From assembly GCF_900114205.1 (NCBI RefSeq), contig NZ_FOSH01000004.1, positions 124,001 through 188,000 of the forward strand: a DNA stretch of 64,000 nucleotides, written 5' to 3'. The DNA is from Methylophaga sulfidovorans. GTDB lineage: Bacteria > Pseudomonadota > Gammaproteobacteria > Nitrosococcales > Methylophagaceae. The notes under the pieces are model-generated. The model had not been told where the DNA came from. It saw only the letters and a program-made list of their open reading frames with translations, and did no database searches. Numbering within the stretch: the first letter of the stretch is position 1; each line of letters starts with the position of its first letter. The position numbers and the translations under genes are program-made. Of this stretch, positions 56,883-64,000 are shown piece by piece.

Positions 56883-57723
56883 CTTGCAGAGCCTGAAATT
56901 GACCTCGCACAATTTCAGAGCGGCTGACAGAGGTAGTTGGGCCGAACAAAGCCAGACCTGGGCGGTCAAGACATGAAGCGATATGACTGGGGCCTGTATC
57001 ATTACCAATAACAAAGCTAGCCTTATTTAAAATACTCGCCAGTTCAAACCAATTGAATAAGTCGTCTTTGCTCATAGGACTATAGCCTGCGAGGTTTGCG
57101 GCCATATCTAATTCATCGGGTCCTAATATATTTACTACGTCATAACCTAGCCTGATAAGCGCTTTTGATAAGGCTGGATAGTGCGGCCAGCGCTTTTCTT
57201 TATGCTGAGCTGAGCTGCCGGGAATAAGTGCAATATATGGTTTATTAATGGGATGTTTTCTGAGTATTTCAGGTGTGTTTTCGACCATCCAGACGACATT
57301 TGGTGATAGAGCATGATGAGCTGGTATATCTGCTTCAGAGAGTAGTTGCACTAAGCCTTTTAATCCTGATTCCGGAGATACCTTTGAGCGTCGACTAATC
57401 CATTTCAACTTAGGTAAAAAAAGGCGCTGATATAAAGCGCTTCGGTCAGAGTTTTGTAGATCAACCACAAGATCAAATTGTTCCTGAATCAGTTGCTGAC
57501 GAAGCTTCAATTGTTGTTTTAAATGAATAAGAGGCTGTCTGTCATCAATGATGATGCGATCAATATAGGGAGAACGCTGCATCAGGGACTCGTAACGAGA
57601 CATTGTTAATAAAACAATCTCAGCGTGACTGAAATGTTGGCGAATATCTCTGAATATACCATCGGCCTGGATAAGATCACCAAAAGCACCATGCTTGATA
57701 AGCAATAGCTTGGAAGCAGGCAT
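56824..57723 (-). CDS. Glycosyltransferase family 9 (heptosyltransferase-like)
   Basis: 299 residues from the ATG at 57723, where LLLIKHGAFGDLIQADGIF begins; the longer frame runs back into the GT4 gene. The donor site IALIPGSSAQHKEKRWP and FVIGNDTGPSHIASCLDRPGLALFGPT are typical. It adds heptose or a related sugar to the LPS core. Last gene of the minus-strand run. Confidence 0.9.
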   Translation of the reverse strand: MPASKLLLIKHGAFGDLIQADGIFRDIRQHFSHAEIVLLTMSRYESLMQRSPYIDRIIIDDRQPLIHLKQQLKLRQQLIQEQFDLVVDLQNSDRSALYQRLFLPKLKWISRRSKVSPESGLKGLVQLLSEADIPAHHALSPNVVWMVENTPEILRKHPINKPYIALIPGSSAQHKEKRWPHYPALSKALIRLGYDVVNILGPDELDMAANLAGYSPMSKDDLFNWFELASILNKASFVIGNDTGPSHIASCLDRPGLALFGPTTSVSRSEIVRGQFQALQVNDLRQLSVDQVLKHLPRI

Positions 57724-57728
57724 CGCAG

Positions 57729-58739
57729 CTAATTCTCGATTAAGGTTTGATAAACAGAGACAGTTTTTTCTGTCATGGCTTCCATTGTCATTGATGTATG
57801 AGCAAGGGCAATGGCGTCCTGCATCAGGTTTTGCCAACGCGCTGGGTTGGCAAGCAGGCTTTCTAAGCGCTGACGAAAGGCGTTAGTGTCGGCAATGGGA
57901 ACAATTAAAGTGTTATCCAACACTTCATTCGCGACAGGCACATCAGTCGATAATATGGGTATTTTTAACAGTAAAGCTTCACTACAGACGTAAGAGAAAC
58001 CTTCTCGTCTGGAGCTGATTAATACGCCATCACAGGCTTGCATCAGTGAACTGACATCAGGTCGATAGCCTGTTAGACGGCAGTGTGTATTACGGGATAG
58101 TGCCTGGATTTGTTTCTGTAAGTGTGGTCTTTCCTTACCTTCACCAATGATTAGTAAGTTTAAATGCAGACCATCTATAGCCTTAAGTAATAAATCAAAG
58201 CCTTTTGTTTCAACCAGACGGCCAACGGCACAGAATGTCGGTAAGTCAGGGTTTAAGCCAAAGTCTTCATAAAGGTTAATCGCTTTTACCGTTGGCGTTG
58301 CAATGCCATTGTAAACCGCAACCGCGTTGGCGATGTTCAGTTGAGAGCGTAGCGTATTACTAACGGCAATAGCCTGATCCAGCTTGGCATAATCTTTCAC
58401 TCTGCTTTTGATGTTATGTAATGTCCCTACCGTTTTTGCTGAGTGAAAATGGCGACATTTATTTAGCACTGCAGTCGCTTTATTGGCCTGAGCATGGACA
58501 ATATCTGCTTTGGAGCGATGTATGAAATACAGCACACTTAACCAAAGCAAGGGGTTATTTCGACTTAGACATGCATTTACCGGAAAGCGTTGTATTTGCT
58601 CAGGTAAGGTATTTAAAAATTGCGGGTCAGCAATCACACTGACTGTGTGACCCGCTTTATTCAGGCTAATGGACATTTCGCGAACATGTTTTTCCAGCCC
58701 ACCCTCACCGGTACTTAACAGGATCTGACAGATATTCAC
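57729..58739 (-). CDS. Glycosyltransferase family 4 (a)
   Basis: 336 residues, GT-B fold: MNICQILLSTGEGGLEKHVREMSISLNKAGH at the start and FCAVGRLVETKGFDLLLKAI, ISSRREGFSYVCSEALLLKIPILSTDV as the E-x7-E nucleotide-sugar site. Retaining enzyme of LPS assembly; sugar unknown. Overlaps the upstream GT4 by four bases (ATGA) and lies five bases before GT9. Confidence 0.88.
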   Translation of the reverse strand: MNICQILLSTGEGGLEKHVREMSISLNKAGHTVSVIADPQFLNTLPEQIQRFPVNACLSRNNPLLWLSVLYFIHRSKADIVHAQANKATAVLNKCRHFHSAKTVGTLHNIKSRVKDYAKLDQAIAVSNTLRSQLNIANAVAVYNGIATPTVKAINLYEDFGLNPDLPTFCAVGRLVETKGFDLLLKAIDGLHLNLLIIGEGKERPHLQKQIQALSRNTHCRLTGYRPDVSSLMQACDGVLISSRREGFSYVCSEALLLKIPILSTDVPVANEVLDNTLIVPIADTNAFRQRLESLLANPARWQNLMQDAIALAHTSMTMEAMTEKTVSVYQTLIEN

Positions 58740-59857
58740 GATGCAGTGCTTTGCTGTAAAACACGTTTATAGACAGATAAGGTCGTGTCTAACATGGATT
58801 GCAAAATGAAGGGATGCGATTCCGGCACGGTAGGAGGGGCAAGTAACCATTTTGTCGCTAAGCTAACAACAGCGGCTTTATCACCAGTGTTCACTTTGCC
58901 TTCTGGTAATACGGTCGAAAGTTGTTCTTCCACACCGCCATGCGCATAAGCAATAACAGGCACGCCCAGACTTAACGCTTCAATGGTCACGCGGCCAAAC
59001 GCTTCAGGCTGGAGCGATAATGACATCACTAAACTTGAAATAGACATAATTTCCTTCAGGTCGCTGCGGTGACCAACGAAGCTGATATCGTTGATGACAC
59101 CAAGTTCAGCAGCACGCTGCTGTAGCTCAGCTAAAAAGCCCGACTTTCCTTTTTTAGTTTCGCCGACGATAAGCCCGTGTACATCGGAATAATATTTTTT
59201 GAGTTCAGCGATAATCTCTATAAAGTCCGCCTGACCTTTCCAGCGTGTAATACGTCCAGGCAGCGTGATGAGTAGTTTTCCCTGAGTTTGTGGAAAGCTT
59301 TGATACCAATGTTTTAACCATTCACTATCAGGTTCAAAGCCATAAGGAAAATCACGTCTGTCTATGCCTCTGTAATTGATGGTGAGATTATCTTTGACCC
59401 CGTAATGGGTGGTGACATAATCACGAATTTTTTCTGACACAACGAACACATGTTCGCCCTTGGTCATGATTCTGCTGTAGCCATTTACCGAATAGGTACC
59501 ATGAACCGTGGTGATGAATTTTGGCCGTGATTGTTTGGGTAAGGATTTCCAGGCTAAGTAACATACCCATGCTGGCATACGTGAACGCACATGCAAAATA
59601 TCCACATGATTTTTCACAAGAAAACGGCGAAGTCGGGGAATAAGGCGGAATGTGGCCAGTGATTTTCTGCCAATATTCCAGTTGATATGTTCACTACCTT
59701 GCCTGGTCAGAGTATCGACTAAACGCCCACCTGCAGAAATGACAAGCGAGCGATGGCCCTGGCTTGCCAGATAGTGTCCGACTTCCAATGTACCTCGCTC
59801 AACACCACCCGACTCAAGGGCAGGTAAAACCTGAACAACCGTTAAATGTTCTGTCAT
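58736..59857 (-). CDS. Glycosyltransferase family 4 (b)
   Basis: 373 residues: VVQVLPALESGGVERGTLEVGHYL at the N-terminus, LITLPGRITRWKGQADFIEIIAEL and SLQPEAFGRVTIEALSLGVPVIAYAHGG, the C-terminal donor site with the E-x7-E pair. Likely an LPS core enzyme. It is coupled to (a) downstream and lies six bases after ELM1. Confidence 0.9.
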   Translation of the reverse strand: MTEHLTVVQVLPALESGGVERGTLEVGHYLASQGHRSLVISAGGRLVDTLTRQGSEHINWNIGRKSLATFRLIPRLRRFLVKNHVDILHVRSRMPAWVCYLAWKSLPKQSRPKFITTVHGTYSVNGYSRIMTKGEHVFVVSEKIRDYVTTHYGVKDNLTINYRGIDRRDFPYGFEPDSEWLKHWYQSFPQTQGKLLITLPGRITRWKGQADFIEIIAELKKYYSDVHGLIVGETKKGKSGFLAELQQRAAELGVINDISFVGHRSDLKEIMSISSLVMSLSLQPEAFGRVTIEALSLGVPVIAYAHGGVEEQLSTVLPEGKVNTGDKAAVVSLATKWLLAPPTVPESHPFILQSMLDTTLSVYKRVLQQSTAS

Positions 59858-59863
59858 TAAGGA

Positions 59864-60829
59864 TTAACTGAGTTGTGGAATCGGTTGGGTTTGAGGCTGT
59901 ACAACCACATCCAACCAGTGTTTCATGATCCAGTCTGCACAGCGTTCTGATTCCATAAAGCCTGGCACGGGTTGTAAGCGACTTTTATAATGACCGAGGC
60001 TATCAAAACGAACGGCGTAACCGTCACCAACGAGCTTACTCAATCCTCGTGATACACGGTTATCACGTTTAATCGGCATATTAAGAATACCAACCGCTGC
60101 TTTCGCTGTTAGTGCCTCATAAACCATAGAGACCGAGTCCTCGCTGATCCAGGCGCTGTAACAGACAGCTAATTGACGTGCTACCCAATTACGGTCTGTT
60201 TCTTCAAATGGCACAATCGTCAGATTATCCAGTTTGAAGCCGAGCAGATGAGTGGCAAAATTTGCTGGTGTACGGGGAGAGGTGGTCAGCGTATAGTGAA
60301 TACGAGGGTTTTGTTTACAAAGCTGAGTCAGCTGTGAGATGAGGTGGCTTTCGTTCCAGTCACAATGTTTGGATGGGCCACCAATCATTATCAAACCTTC
60401 GTTTTTTTGATGCTCACCAGCAGCATGAATAGGGTTAAGCACACCACGGGTTTCCAGTACATTACCACTACCTTGATAATAGTCATGTTCTGGTATTAAG
60501 CTAAGATCAAAAAATGACACAGGCAAGCTGGGTTGCATCAAGACAATCGTTTGCCCGCCATATACTTTTTTTGCTGCCAGCATGTGAAGATGCGTGCGAT
60601 GACCTGCTCCGACAATAAGATCAGGTAGTGGCAGTCCATGACCTGCCGGCCAGGTCGTACTCAGTAAGTCAAACACGGGTTGTAGTCGACCACTTACCGG
60701 AATATCAAAACTTTCACAGGGCATTTTGCGCTTCAAGGCATTGACCAAGCCCAAAGACTGGCTTTGATGGCCGGGTTTTCCATCAGTGAGTCGCCAGATA
60801 ATAATGGGTTCAGCGTTATTAGTATTCAT
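59864..60829 (-). CDS. ELM1-like (DUF1022) GT-B-fold protein
   Basis: 321 residues from the ATG at 60829, which has AGGTG upstream. The N-terminus PIIIWRLTDGKPGHQSQSLGL, the GAGHRTHLHMLAA loop and SEDSVSMVYEALTAKAAVGIL match the bacterial ELM1 family, named for a plant mitochondrial fission factor but GT-B-like in fold. Placed at the head of an LPS glycosyltransferase run, it is probably a sugar transferase or its helper. Substrate unknown. Confidence 0.85.
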   Translation of the reverse strand: MNTNNAEPIIIWRLTDGKPGHQSQSLGLVNALKRKMPCESFDIPVSGRLQPVFDLLSTTWPAGHGLPLPDLIVGAGHRTHLHMLAAKKVYGGQTIVLMQPSLPVSFFDLSLIPEHDYYQGSGNVLETRGVLNPIHAAGEHQKNEGLIMIGGPSKHCDWNESHLISQLTQLCKQNPRIHYTLTTSPRTPANFATHLLGFKLDNLTIVPFEETDRNWVARQLAVCYSAWISEDSVSMVYEALTAKAAVGILNMPIKRDNRVSRGLSKLVGDGYAVRFDSLGHYKSRLQPVPGFMESERCADWIMKHWLDVVVQPQTQPIPQLS

Positions 60830-61025
60830 GGTGACAGCACCTAAGATTAAATAAAAAGCAAAGTTGCCTCTGTCTAAAAAGGCGATTTGCTGAGGACTAT
60901 AGGGCCGGAGTATTAAAGTTTTATGAAACTGAGAAATACTTCGCACAAATTAACAGGGAATAGTGTCTCTGGAAGTGTCTGGCGAGCTGAGCCATAGTGA
61001 GACAGCGGCATCAAAAGGAGTGAAT

Positions 61026-61475
61026 ATGATTGAGCGTGATGAAGATACATATAGTGCGTTAAAGGAAATGGCTGAAGATGCGCAATTGAGCTCCCGAAAC
61101 TACAATGACGAATTAATCGGACTGGAGTATTACAACAATCTGACCGTGTTGAGTGATGAAGAGCTGAATCTGTTAGTGAGTTTATGGCATGAGAAGTATG
61201 TGACCTGCCAAAAAGAAAAGCTGGCGTCTCAGTGGATGGTTATCCAGATTTTCATTCTGATTCTATTAGCGATCTATGTTGCTTGGGTGTCAGGGGGAAT
61301 TGCTGGTACGCTGATCAGTATTGTGGGTGTGATCGCCATGATCGCGATGATTGAAGATAAGCGGGTTGCTATTGCCAAGCGGAATTTATCTGATGCCCGC
61401 CAAGTCTATCAAATACTGGGTGAGCTTAAACAAAGCAGACAACGGTCTTACGAAAAACAACAACATCCCGTTTGA
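61026..61475 (+). CDS. Hypothetical protein with two membrane helices
   Basis: 149 residues from the ATG at 61026, which has AAAGGAG upstream; the open frame begins 21 codons earlier without such a signal. A charged N-terminal third with DDEL/YN repeats, two adjacent hydrophobic segments (about 70-110: [18 protein letters not shown] and [16 protein letters not shown]) and a basic helical tail. I do not recognise the family. Tandem with tpx, 58 bases apart. Confidence 0.7.
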   Translation: MIERDEDTYSALKEMAEDAQLSSRNYNDELIGLEYYNNLTVLSDEELNLLVSLWHEKYVTCQKEKLASQWMVIQIFILILLAIYVAWVSGGIAGTLISIVGVIAMIAMIEDKRVAIAKRNLSDARQVYQILGELKQSRQRSYEKQQHPV

Positions 61476-61533
61476 CAATCATTGTTTGAAGCCAGTTTAT
61501 ATTGTTCATATAACTAAAATTAAAGGAGATTTT

Positions 61534-62028
61534 ATGACTACGGTGACATTAAAAGGTACACCTTTTGAGACGGTCGGTGAGCTGCCGGCTGTGGGAAATA
61601 AGGCACCTGAATTTAGCCTGACAAAAGATGATTTGTCTGAATTAACACTAGCGGATCTTTCGGGGCGTGTAGTGTTAAATATTTTCCCTTCTGTGGACAC
61701 GCCTACTTGTGCGATGTCAGTCAGACAATTTAATACAAAAGCAGCGGCACTGGATAACACTACCGTTGTTTGTGTTTCAAAAGACTTACCATTTGCAATG
61801 GCCCGTTTTTGTGGGGCTGAAGGCATTGATAATGTGGTGACAGGTTCAGCTTTCCGTTCTTCATTTGCTGAAGATTACGGCTTATTAATGAAAGACGGAC
61901 CGTTAGCGGGATTATGCTCACGCGCAGTGGTGGTCATTGATGAAAACGGTAAAGTCATTTACACAGAGCAAGTAAGTGAAATTGCTGATGAACCAGACTA
62001 TGAAAAAGCGTTATCTGCACTTAGCTAA
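61534..62028 (+). CDS. tpx: Thiol peroxidase Tpx (2-Cys, atypical)
   Basis: 164 residues with AAAGGAG upstream of the ATG at 61534. Peroxidatic C59 in [16 protein letters not shown] and resolving C93 in ARFCGAEG match the Tpx family. It reduces lipid and alkyl hydroperoxides with thioredoxin, in the periplasm or cytoplasm depending on species; no signal is present here. A terminator follows. Confidence 0.96.
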   Translation: MTTVTLKGTPFETVGELPAVGNKAPEFSLTKDDLSELTLADLSGRVVLNIFPSVDTPTCAMSVRQFNTKAAALDNTTVVCVSKDLPFAMARFCGAEGIDNVVTGSAFRSSFAEDYGLLMKDGPLAGLCSRAVVVIDENGKVIYTEQVSEIADEPDYEKALSALS

Positions 62029-62047
62029 GGCTTTTCTGTGTAGTCAA

Positions 62048-62085
62048 AGCCCTGTTCAACAACACGTTGAACGGGGCTTTTTTTT
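62048..62085 (+). terminator. Terminator after tpx
   Basis: AGCCCTGTTCAAC and GTTGAACGGGGCT form a thirteen-base-pair stem (one T-G pair) with a five-base loop, followed by eight T. Confidence 0.92.
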
Positions 62086-62128
62086 GCTTGAAAACATGAC
62101 CTGAGCTTCTTTTGCTGGAGGTGTATAG

Positions 62129-62773
62129 ATGATGAGTCCCGATACACACTTATTTTCATCAGTGTCTGTGCTTGCTGAATTTCACCCTTTGGCAAAAGCG
62201 ATCCAGTTCTGGTCCGACAAAAGTGGCCAGCGGCATAGTAAAGTGGTGTATGACCACATCGTACCAAGCGCGATGCAAGCGCTGGAAGTGGATATTGCCA
62301 TTATTGCAGAACAATTAGGTAAAGCCTCATTGCCCGATTTTTATCAGTTTTGTAGTGATATTGAATTGATATTTCATGGGGCACAGCCATCGGGTCCTGT
62401 TGCCACGGTATCTGATATTGACTGGCTGCGGTTAAGACGAATCTCCATTTATGCGCAGTACTGGAAAAACAGAAATCCGCAAGAAGTGAATAAGCTATTA
62501 AGTTTTGTCATGGGGATTCCTCTTTATAGTCAGATTGTTGCTCAACTGATAGCTTCACATGCGAGTGACAGTAAATATCAGATTTTGCAGGGAATATCTC
62601 TGTCTGGCGGAGTTTACCTGATCGGGGTTGAACGCTATAAACAGCTGTTCAGACATGAAATTGACCAAGCATTTAATGAAGCGAAAGTTCTGGTTTCAGC
62701 CTTTCGCGGTACACATGAAGAAAATGCGGCTGAACTCATTAATAGTATGGCTGAAGCAGCTTTGATTAAATGA
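62129..62773 (+). CDS. Hypothetical protein upstream of an ATP-grasp gene
   Basis: 214 residues starting at either of two ATGs, with GGAGG upstream. Helix-rich and without a signal peptide. I do not recognise a family; it reads as a cytosolic globular protein (SDIDWLRLRRISIYAQYWKNRN, ISLSGGVYLIGVERYKQLF). It is 94 bases ahead of the ATP-grasp gene. Confidence 0.65.
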   Translation: MMSPDTHLFSSVSVLAEFHPLAKAIQFWSDKSGQRHSKVVYDHIVPSAMQALEVDIAIIAEQLGKASLPDFYQFCSDIELIFHGAQPSGPVATVSDIDWLRLRRISIYAQYWKNRNPQEVNKLLSFVMGIPLYSQIVAQLIASHASDSKYQILQGISLSGGVYLIGVERYKQLFRHEIDQAFNEAKVLVSAFRGTHEENAAELINSMAEAALIK

Positions 62774-62867
62774 AGGTAAAAATTAACCTAGCTTTTAAGT
62801 CAGGTATAACTCTTGCTCATATTGCTAGTAACAACGTTCTTTTCGCTAAAACCTGATGGGGGGACTG

Positions 62868-64000
62868 ATGAAGGACATTTGGAAAGACTATGATCCGGGG
62901 TCATTTTTTGATGAACTCATGTTTGCAAAACATTAGCCCAGAGCATTCAGTTTTAAGTTACTTGAATACTTGCGTTGCATGGAAAAAGAAGCCTTTACGC
63001 AGCGCGTCAAAGAGTCAGAAGTGGAAATGCTGGAACGCGGCATTACCTTCACCATATACAGCGATGCGGGCAATATCGATCGGGCATGGCCGTTTGATAT
63101 TATTCCCCGGGCCATCCCCAAAGGTGAATGGGAACGCACCGAAAAGGGGCTAAAACAGCGTATTCGTGCCTTAAATCAGTTCATTCAGGACATTTATAAC
63201 GAAGGCCACATTATCAATGACGGCATCATGCCCGCCGATGTTGTCTATCAGTCAAAAGGTTATCGTAAAGAATGTCATGGTATGACACCTGCTCATGGCG
63301 TCTGGGCGAATATCTGTGGTTCTGATCTGGTACGTGATCATGAAGGTACATTGTATGTGCTTGAAGATAATTTACGTGTGCCATCGGGCGTGGCTTATAT
63401 GCTCGAAAACAGAAAAACCACTAAACGCGTTTTTCCTGAGTTATTTAAATTATTAAACATCAGTCCTGTTGATGCTTATCCGGAGCACTTAGCAGAAATG
63501 CTCGCCTCATTACGCCCGGATTTATCTAACCCAACCATGGCTTTGTTAACGCCAGGTATCTACAACTCGGCCTATTTTGAGCATGCGTTTCTGGCTCAGC
63601 AGGCGGGTTTGATTTTACTGGAAGGAGCCGATCTGCTGGTTGGTGATGACGACTATGTCTATATGAAAACAATTCATGGTCTTGAACGAGTTGATGTGAT
63701 TTATCGCCGTATCGACGATGATTTTATTGATCCTGAAGTATTTCGTCCTGATTCGATGCTGGGTGTGCCGGGCATCATGCGTTCATGGCGAGCTGGTAAG
63801 GTGGCGATTGCCAATGCGCCAGGTTGCGGTGTTGCGGACGATAAAGTGATTTATGCCTATGTGCCCGATATGATCCGCTACTACCTCAATGAAGAGCCTA
63901 TCTTAAGTAATGTGCCTACCTGGTTATGCCGTAATGATGAGGATCTGGATCACGTGCTACAACATCTTCCTGAGTTAGTGGTTAAGCCAGCTAATGAGTC
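62868..64000 (+). pseudogene. Circularly permuted ATP-grasp type 2 gene with an in-frame TAG (partial)
   Basis: ATG at 62868 opens the family N-terminus (KDIWKDYDPGSFFDELMFAKH), then TAG stands at 62934-62936. The same frame continues unbroken from PRAFSFKLLEYLRCMEKEA to the window end. It carries the family core: ITFTIYSDAG, PFDIIPRAIPKGEWE, GLKQRIRALNQFIQDIY, VLEDNLRVPSGVAYMLENRK. It is truncated by the window edge. If TAG is not suppressed, translation could restart at ATG 62979 and lose the first 37 codons. Confidence 0.85.

Noticed and set aside
62934-62936. TAG as a pyrrolysine codon
   Set aside because: Pyrrolysine is not expected in ATP-grasp genes or in this bacterial group, and no pyrrolysine genes were seen in the window; a mutation or error is simpler.

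Overview
The window looks like chromosomal DNA of a gammaproteobacterial methylotroph, most likely Methylophaga or a close relative. The evidence is base composition in the mid-40s percent GC, gammaproteobacterial gene orders (yibN-grxC-secB-gpsA; rpsU-yqeY-dnaG-rpoD-tRNA-Ile2; hisBHAFIE-hinT-tat; metE/metR), and a four-gene block at 15006-18360 for tetrahydromethanopterin/methylofuran cofactor biosynthesis (DmrB flavoprotein, DUF6513, DUF447, MfnB-like). The genus is inferred from these traits; no marker was compared.

Layout. 1-3903: minus-strand histidine operon hisB-H-A-F-I-E, hinT and the first codons of a probable tatA. 4002-5596: an FNR-type regulator and ompW, with a class II FNR promoter between them. 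5595-9108: murJ, a SCO-like gene, oxyR and a divergent rubredoxin. 9259-12838: recF-gyrB, with two parS-like sites inside recF. 12927-14865: cytochrome b561 and type II NADH dehydrogenase. 15006-18360: the C1-cofactor block, followed by an exported ATP-dependent DNA ligase. 19385-24763: DUF2798, a LysR regulator, metE/metR and a two-receiver response regulator. 24768-29381: DJ-1, ctpA, envC and gpmI. 29440-33024: ArsR, rhodanese, grxC, secB, gpsA and a lipoprotein. 33083-37492: midA, folM, folK, folB, plsY and tsaD. 37632-42151: the macromolecular synthesis operon and tRNA-Ile2.

Accessory part. Just after the tRNA is an AT-rich XRE/ImmA-DUF4411 toxin-antitoxin-like pair; its second gene carries a one-base frameshift in an A-run. 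Then come pdxH and an envelope-stress cluster: two entericidin-like micro-genes, a Crp/Fnr regulator, DUF1328, an acidic lipoprotein, DUF883 and a YqjE-like protein. A Tat-exported molybdenum hydroxylase operon with maturation genes follows (48023-52385). After it lie an exported glutathione peroxidase, an OmpA lipoprotein-TolC pair, a lipopolysaccharide gene group (WaaL-like ligase, GT9, two GT4, ELM1-like) and thiol peroxidase. At the right edge a circularly permuted ATP-grasp gene is interrupted by an in-frame TAG.

The themes are central metabolism and replication on one side, and redox and envelope homeostasis on the other (OxyR, rubredoxin, Gpx, Tpx, GrxC, DJ-1). No CRISPR array, rRNA operon, complete insertion sequence or prophage was seen. 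The most noteworthy observations are the recF parS pair, the broken DUF4411 and ATP-grasp genes, the shared operator-like motif near gpx and ompA-tolC, the exported ligase beside C1 genes, and the two entericidin micro-genes.
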